DNA from: an uncultured Leucobacter sp.
GTDB lineage: Bacteria; Actinomycetota; Actinomycetes; Actinomycetales; Microbacteriaceae
Assembly (NCBI GenBank): GCA_945952575.1
Contig: CAMFIY010000091.1
Location: 1-9,637, forward strand
Direction of reading: 5' to 3'
Length of the DNA: 9,637 nt
The notes under the pieces are model-generated. The model did no database searches. It had not been told where the DNA came from and saw only the letters and a list, made by a program, of their open reading frames with translations. A program made the translations under genes and the position numbers. This document shows positions 6,430-9,637 of the stretch, piece after piece; position 1 is the first letter of the stretch, and the number at the start of each line of letters is the position of its first letter.

Positions 6430-6692
6430 ATTCTCCCCAGCACCTGCCTCCCGAGGCCCTCGACGACTGGCTCGCCGCCGCTGCCGCGGAGCTCGGGATC
6501 AGCGAGGCCGACGTGCCGATCGGTCTCGTTCTCGACATCGCCGCGGATGTCGCGCACGGCGTCGCCCGCCCGGCCGCCCCGCTCAGCACCTTCCTGGTCG
6601 GGCTCGCGCTCGGACGCGGCGCACACGGCGGGGAATCGCTCGATGCGCTCGCGGAGCGGATATCCGGACTCGCGCGCGATTGGCGGCCGTGA
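6426..6692 (+). CDS. DUF6457 small protein coupled to mobA
   Basis: An 88-residue, mostly helical, soluble protein of unknown function, last in the Mo run. It reads LDDWLAAAAAELGISE (12-27), VLDIAADVAHGVARPAAPLS (35-54) and TFLVGLALG (55-63), which I recognise as the DUF6457 pattern. In actinobacteria this family is commonly found beside or fused to MobA. It has no cysteines, signal peptide or obvious membrane helix. The ATG overlaps the mobA stop (ATGA), and AAAGGA at 6414-6419 is a good Shine-Dalgarno sequence 6 bases upstream. The context suggests a partner of MobA or a cofactor-handling helper, but that is inference. No terminator is visible after it. Confidence 0.8.
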   Translation: MNSPQHLPPEALDDWLAAAAAELGISEADVPIGLVLDIAADVAHGVARPAAPLSTFLVGLALGRGAHGGESLDALAERISGLARDWRP

Positions 6693-6704
6693 TCTACGTC
6701 GCAT

Positions 6705-6722
6705 AACCTAGAAGAATAGGTT
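6705..6722. promoter_or_regulatory. 18-base dyad, likely LysR operator
   Basis: AACCTAGAAGAATAGGTT has perfect 6-base arms (AACCTA/TAGGTT) around a 6-base spacer. It is AT-rich in a GC-rich region and touches the -35 hexamer of the lysR promoter. LysR-type regulators bind such interrupted dyads, often at their own promoters, so this is a good candidate for autoregulation. It is too weak a hairpin, and lacks a U-run, to be a terminator. Confidence 0.6.
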
Positions 6723-6751
6723 TGCCACTTCTGTTTCGCTCGACTTATGAT
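6722..6751 (+). promoter_or_regulatory. Promoter of lysR-MFS operon (leaderless)
   Basis: TTGCCA (6722-6727), an 18-base spacer and TATGAT (6746-6751) form the best sigma-70-like promoter in the window. The ATG at 6758 begins 6 bases after the -10 box, so transcription should start at or next to the start codon. The -35 box shares its first base with the AACCTA/TAGGTT dyad. Confidence 0.65.
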
Positions 6752-6757
6752 GGTGCG

Positions 6758-7708
6758 ATGAGCAGCATCCGTCATCCCGATCCGCTCGGCGCCATCGATT
6801 CAACCGAGCTGCGCATCCTCCACGCACTCGCGACCACCGGATCCCTCACCGCCGCAGCCGCCAGCCTGAACCTCAGCCAGCCCGCGGTGAGCCAGCGGAT
6901 CAAACGGGTGGAGACGCGGCTGGCCGTGCCGCTGATCGAGCGGCAGGGGCGCGGGATCCGGCTCACCACCGCCGGCAACATCCTCGCGGAGCACGGTCGT
7001 ACCGTCGTCGCCGAGATCGATGCGGCGCTCGCCGCCATCGAGGACCTGCGCGGTGAGCGCGGCGGCACCCTCCGGATGGTCGGCTTCCCCTCGTGCTCGG
7101 CGACCATCGTGCCCACGATCATGCGCAGGATGTCGGTGGAGGTCCCCGAGGTCGCGCTGCAGTACCGGGAGGCGGAGCCGCCGGCCGCGGTCGGGATGCT
7201 CCGCGACGGCGAGGTCGACTGCGCGCTGATCTTCGACTACATCGGCGCAGCGGAGCTGCCCGCCGGAAGCGTCTTCACACCGCTCTGGAAGGAGACGGTG
7301 AGCCTCGTCGTCTCCGACGATCGGGCGGGCGATGCGAGTGTCGCCCATCTCGGCGATTTCTCGGCCGACCACTGGGTCGCCGGCTGCGAGAAGTGCCGCG
7401 GCCACCTGCTGGCCGCCGCGGCCGAGTCCGGCTTCGAACCGGACATCATCCAGGAGACCGACAACGTGCCGGCCATGCTCGCGATGGCCGCGGTGGGCGG
7501 AGCCGTCGCGCTCGTGCCGGGCCTCGCCCTGGCCGCTGCCCGGACGCTGCCCGAGGACGCGACCGCGCTGCCGCTCGATCCGCCCCGCTACCGGACCATC
7601 GGCCTGGTATCGATGGACACGGCGAACGAGAGCCCGCAGGTGCGCCTGGCGAAGCGCCTGCTCTCCGGCGTCGACGGGTCGCTCTGGGGTCTCGAGGCCG
7701 CGGCGTGA
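6758..7708 (+). CDS. LysR-family transcriptional regulator with CxxC in the effector domain
   Basis: A 316-residue regulator. The N-terminal winged helix-turn-helix is clear: ELRILHALATTGSLTAAAAS (17-36), LNLSQPAVSQRIKRVETRL (37-55) and the wing GIRLTTAG (66-73), followed by the linker helix (80-100). The effector-binding domain starts at TLRMVGFPSCSA (104-115). A Cys-x-x-Cys pair lies in WVAGCEKCRGHL (206-217), with a third cysteine at 113. An upstream in-frame TTG at 6722 is rejected because it falls inside the -35 box; ATG 6758 is 6 bases after the -10 box. The gene overlaps an MFS transporter by GTGA, so the usual guess is that it controls that transporter. The effector is unknown; redox or metal sensing through the cysteines is possible. 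Nothing links it directly to molybdenum. Confidence 0.9.
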   Translation: MSSIRHPDPLGAIDSTELRILHALATTGSLTAAAASLNLSQPAVSQRIKRVETRLAVPLIERQGRGIRLTTAGNILAEHGRTVVAEIDAALAAIEDLRGERGGTLRMVGFPSCSATIVPTIMRRMSVEVPEVALQYREAEPPAAVGMLRDGEVDCALIFDYIGAAELPAGSVFTPLWKETVSLVVSDDRAGDASVAHLGDFSADHWVAGCEKCRGHLLAAAAESGFEPDIIQETDNVPAMLAMAAVGGAVALVPGLALAAARTLPEDATALPLDPPRYRTIGLVSMDTANESPQVRLAKRLLSGVDGSLWGLEAAA

Positions 7709-8985
7709 CCCCGGCTGTCCTCGACGGCAGTCTGAAGCTCGGCGGCGCACTGCAGCGCCGGACGCTCTGGGTGCTGGCGAGCGGAACGATTCTCGGCGGC
7801 CTCGGTCTCGGCGCCTCGCTCTCGGTGGGCGCGCTGCTGCTCGCCGAGGTCAGCGGCAACGATGCGATCTCCGGCCTCGCCTCGGCGGCGTTCAACGCGG
7901 GAGCCGCGATCGCGGGCATCCCGCTCGCCCGGCTCGCGGCGAAGCACGGCCGGCGCCGCGCGCTGGTCGCCGGAAGCCTTATCGCGACGCTCGGCGCGTT
8001 GGTCGCGATCCTCTCGACCGTCGTCGCCCAGTGGTGGGTGCTCGCGCTCGGGATCGGCATGCTCGGCGTGGGGAGCGCCGTCCAGCTGCTCTCGCGCTTC
8101 AGCGCGACCGATCTCGCGCTGCCGCACAACCGGGCGAGGGACCTCTCCCTCGTCGTCGGGTCGATCACCATCGGCGCCGTCGTCGGACCGAACCTGATGG
8201 GTCCGGGCGCCTCGGTGGGCACGGCGCTCGGGATCACGCCGCTCGCCGGCGTCTTCGTCTTCGCCCTGATCGCGCAGATCCTCGCAGCACTCGTGAACTG
8301 GCTCGGTCTCCGGCCCGATCCGCTGCTCGTCGCGCGGAGCATCGCAGCGGAGACCTCGGAGGAGGAGCTCCGGGTCGATGATCCCGATGCTCCGCCCGCG
8401 GGCGAGGATCCGGCCTCTGCCGGGAGCCGGCGCTGGAACGTGATCCTCGTCATCTTCGTCGTGGCGATGGCTCAGGCCATCATGGTGGCGCTCATGGCCA
8501 TGACGCCGCTGCACATCATGGATCATGCGGGCACGCCCGAGATCGTCGGCATCACGCTGAGCGTGCACATCGCCGGCATGTACGCGCTCTCGCCGGTGTT
8601 CGGCCTGCTCGCGAGCCGCGTCGGGCGGATCCCGGTGATCGCGGCCGGCTGGGTCATGCTGCTCGGCGCGATCGCCCTCTCCTACGTCTCCGGCGAGTCG
8701 CACCTCATCGTGCAGATCGCGCTGGGCCTGCTCGGACTGGGATGGGGAGCGGTGACGGTGGCCGGCGCGGCGCTGCTGACCGAGCTCACCGCGCTCGCGG
8801 AGCGCCCGCGCTGGCAGGGCCGATCGGATACCTTCATGAGTGCGGCAGGAGCCGTCGCCGGCGTGCTCTCCGGCGTCGTCTTCGCCATCGGCGACTTCTC
8901 GTTCCTCGCGCTCGTCGCGGGGGTCCTGCTCGCCTTCGGCGCCGTCGCCTCGATCCAGCTCGGCATCCGCACGCGCCGCCGCTGA
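7705..8985 (+). CDS. MFS transporter, substrate unknown
   Basis: A 426-residue inner-membrane protein with about twelve hydrophobic segments (roughly 22-46, 56-78, 87-107, 109-131, 147-167, 179-201, 244-265, 278-300, 308-328, 333-358, 376-396 and 399-420). The motif-A loop between helices 2 and 3 is ARLAAKHGRRRALV (75-88), and its weaker repeat in the second half is ASRVGRIPVI (303-312). The central cytoplasmic loop (202-243) is acidic and Pro/Ala-rich. A MTPLHIMDHAG segment (266-276) after helix 7 is distinctive. The GTG start overlaps the lysR stop (GTGA), with GAGG 7 bases upstream. An exporter under control of the coupled LysR protein is the usual reading, but neither the substrate nor the direction can be read from the sequence. 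Confidence 0.85.
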   Translation: MTPAVLDGSLKLGGALQRRTLWVLASGTILGGLGLGASLSVGALLLAEVSGNDAISGLASAAFNAGAAIAGIPLARLAAKHGRRRALVAGSLIATLGALVAILSTVVAQWWVLALGIGMLGVGSAVQLLSRFSATDLALPHNRARDLSLVVGSITIGAVVGPNLMGPGASVGTALGITPLAGVFVFALIAQILAALVNWLGLRPDPLLVARSIAAETSEEELRVDDPDAPPAGEDPASAGSRRWNVILVIFVVAMAQAIMVALMAMTPLHIMDHAGTPEIVGITLSVHIAGMYALSPVFGLLASRVGRIPVIAAGWVMLLGAIALSYVSGESHLIVQIALGLLGLGWGAVTVAGAALLTELTALAERPRWQGRSDTFMSAAGAVAGVLSGVVFAIGDFSFLALVAGVLLAFGAVASIQLGIRTRRR

Positions 8986-9001
8986 GATCGGAGAGCACCA
9001 G

Positions 9002-9007
9002 TACACT
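9002..9007 (+). promoter_or_regulatory. Probable -10 box of gltX
   Basis: TACACT fits TANNNT and ends 8 bases before the gltX ATG. Transcription would begin 0-4 bases before the start codon, another near-leaderless message. No clear -35 hexamer is seen; the upstream DNA is the end of the MFS gene. Confidence 0.4.
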
Positions 9008-9015
9008 GGGCAGCG

Positions 9016-9637
9016 ATGACTACGAGCAGCGAACCCCAGTTCTCCACCGCTACCGGAAGCGATGTCCGCGTCCGCTTCTGCCCCTCGCCGACGGGCACTC
9101 CGCACGTCGGAATGGTGCGCACCGCACTGTTCAACTGGGCCTATGCCCGGCACACGGGCGGCACCTTCGTCTTCCGGATCGAGGACACGGATGCCGCGCG
9201 CGACAGCGAGGAGAGCTACCAGCAGATCATCGACTCGTTGCGCTGGCTCGGGCTCGACTGGGACGAGGGCATCGAGGCCGGCGGTCCGAACGAGCCGTAT
9301 CGCCAGTCCCAGCGGGGCGAGATCTATCGAGAGATCGCGGCGCGGCTGCTGGAGGCCGGGCATCTGTACGAGAGCTTCAGCACCGCTGAGGAGATCGATG
9401 CGCGCAACGAAGCGGCCGGCCGGCCCAAGCAGCTCGGCTACGACAACTACGATCGCGACCTCACCGATGAGCAGAAGGCCGCCTTCCGCGCGGAGGGTCG
9501 CGCGCCCGCGCTGCGATTCCGAGTGCCCGAGATCGATCTCGGCTTCGACGACCTGGTGCGCGGCGAGATCAACTTCCCGGCGGGCAGCACGATCGACTTC
9601 TTCTTTAATCATCCGACGACCACCGAGATCTACACGC
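9016..9637 (+). CDS. gltX: Glutamyl-tRNA synthetase, 5' part, cut by window edge
   Basis: The first 207 codons of a class I synthetase that charges tRNA-Glu, and in many actinobacteria also tRNA-Gln for amidation by GatCAB. RFCPSPTGTPHVGMVRTALF (20-39) carries the HIGH-type motif as HVGM, followed by FRIEDTDAARD (53-63), LGLDWDEG (78-85), YRQSQR (95-100) and LRFRVPE (166-172). The cysteines that bind zinc in the E. coli enzyme are replaced (YESFST, 118-123), as is usual in many GltX proteins. Up to about DF (194-195) the sequence is normal. After that the conserved run toward a PLYT-like motif is replaced by FFNHPTTTEIYT, encoded by DNA closely resembling a sequencing adapter. The last 10-12 codons should not be trusted. 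The start codon follows a TANNNT box. Confidence 0.93.
   Translation, partial: MTTSSEPQFSTATGSDVRVRFCPSPTGTPHVGMVRTALFNWAYARHTGGTFVFRIEDTDAARDSEESYQQIIDSLRWLGLDWDEGIEAGGPNEPYRQSQRGEIYREIAARLLEAGHLYESFSTAEEIDARNEAAGRPKQLGYDNYDRDLTDEQKAAFRAEGRAPALRFRVPEIDLGFDDLVRGEINFPAGSTIDFFFNHPTTTEIYT
9607..9635 (+). other. Probable Illumina P5 adapter sequence
   Basis: These 29 bases match the Illumina P5 flow-cell oligonucleotide at 26 positions. The last 19 (CGACCACCGAGATCTACAC) are identical, and the three mismatches are at adapter positions 4, 7 and 10. The segment interrupts a conserved part of gltX and introduces codons (TTT, AAT, CAT) rare in the neighbouring genes. It ends 2 bases before the window edge. 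The match is by memory of the adapter sequence, not by search. Confidence 0.85.

Noticed and set aside
6705..6730. Rho-independent terminator for the Mo run at the AACCTA/TAGGTT dyad
   Set aside because: The stem has only 6 AT-rich pairs, and what follows is TGCCACTT rather than a U-run. The position against a -35 box fits an operator better.
7588..9612. A 674-codon open frame on the minus strand across lysR, the MFS gene and gltX
   Set aside because: It is the GC-rich antisense shadow of three well-supported genes. Its translation is Arg/Asp/Glu/His-rich low-complexity sequence with no recognisable domain.
9016..9637. A divergent or recombinant gltX end as real biology
   Set aside because: The change coincides with near-identity to the P5 adapter and with the window edge, so an artefact explains it better than gene conversion.

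Overview
The window is about 70% GC, and its genes are packed with 4-base ATGA or GTGA overlaps. The protein families (a MoeZ-type rhodanese fusion, a DUF6457 protein beside MobA, a zinc-less GltX) point to an actinobacterium, probably of the Microbacteriaceae (Leucobacter- or Microbacterium-like). The family placement is inference. Almost every base is coding, and no gap between genes exceeds about 85 bases. I see no tRNA, rRNA, CRISPR array or insertion sequence.

Positions 1-6692 are a molybdenum uptake and molybdenum-cofactor (Moco) locus. On the minus strand, moaD is followed by the start of a first moeA that runs off the left edge. Diverging from moaD on the plus strand is a run of eight genes: moeZ, moaE, modA, modB, modC, a second moeA, mobA and a small DUF6457 gene. 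ModABC imports molybdate. MoeZ activates and sulfurates MoaD, and MoaD with MoaE forms molybdopterin synthase. MoeA inserts molybdenum, and MobA adds GMP to give the bis-MGD type of cofactor. The early-step genes moaA and moaC, the adenylyltransferase mog/moaB, and any molybdoenzyme are not in view; they may lie to the left. Only modA, inside the run, has a gap before it, with a possible promoter of its own and a strong Shine-Dalgarno sequence.

Positions 6693-8985 hold a LysR-type regulator and a 12-helix MFS transporter joined by a GTGA overlap. A clean 18-base dyad lies against a good promoter upstream of the regulator. Nothing in the sequence ties this pair to molybdenum, and its substrate is unknown.

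From 9016 to the right edge is the 5' part of gltX (glutamyl-tRNA synthetase). The last ~30 bases look like the Illumina P5 adapter (26 of 29 bases match), so the end of the window is probably a library or assembly artefact.

A recurring feature is promoter geometry. moaD, moeZ and the lysR gene each have a TANNNT box exactly 6 bases before the ATG, and gltX has one 8 bases before it. All four mRNAs are predicted to be leaderless or nearly so, whereas the internal genes rely on overlap coupling or Shine-Dalgarno sequences. I found no convincing wholly new system. The least explained items are the DUF6457 protein, the CxxC-bearing LysR with its transporter, and the symmetric moaD/moeZ control region.
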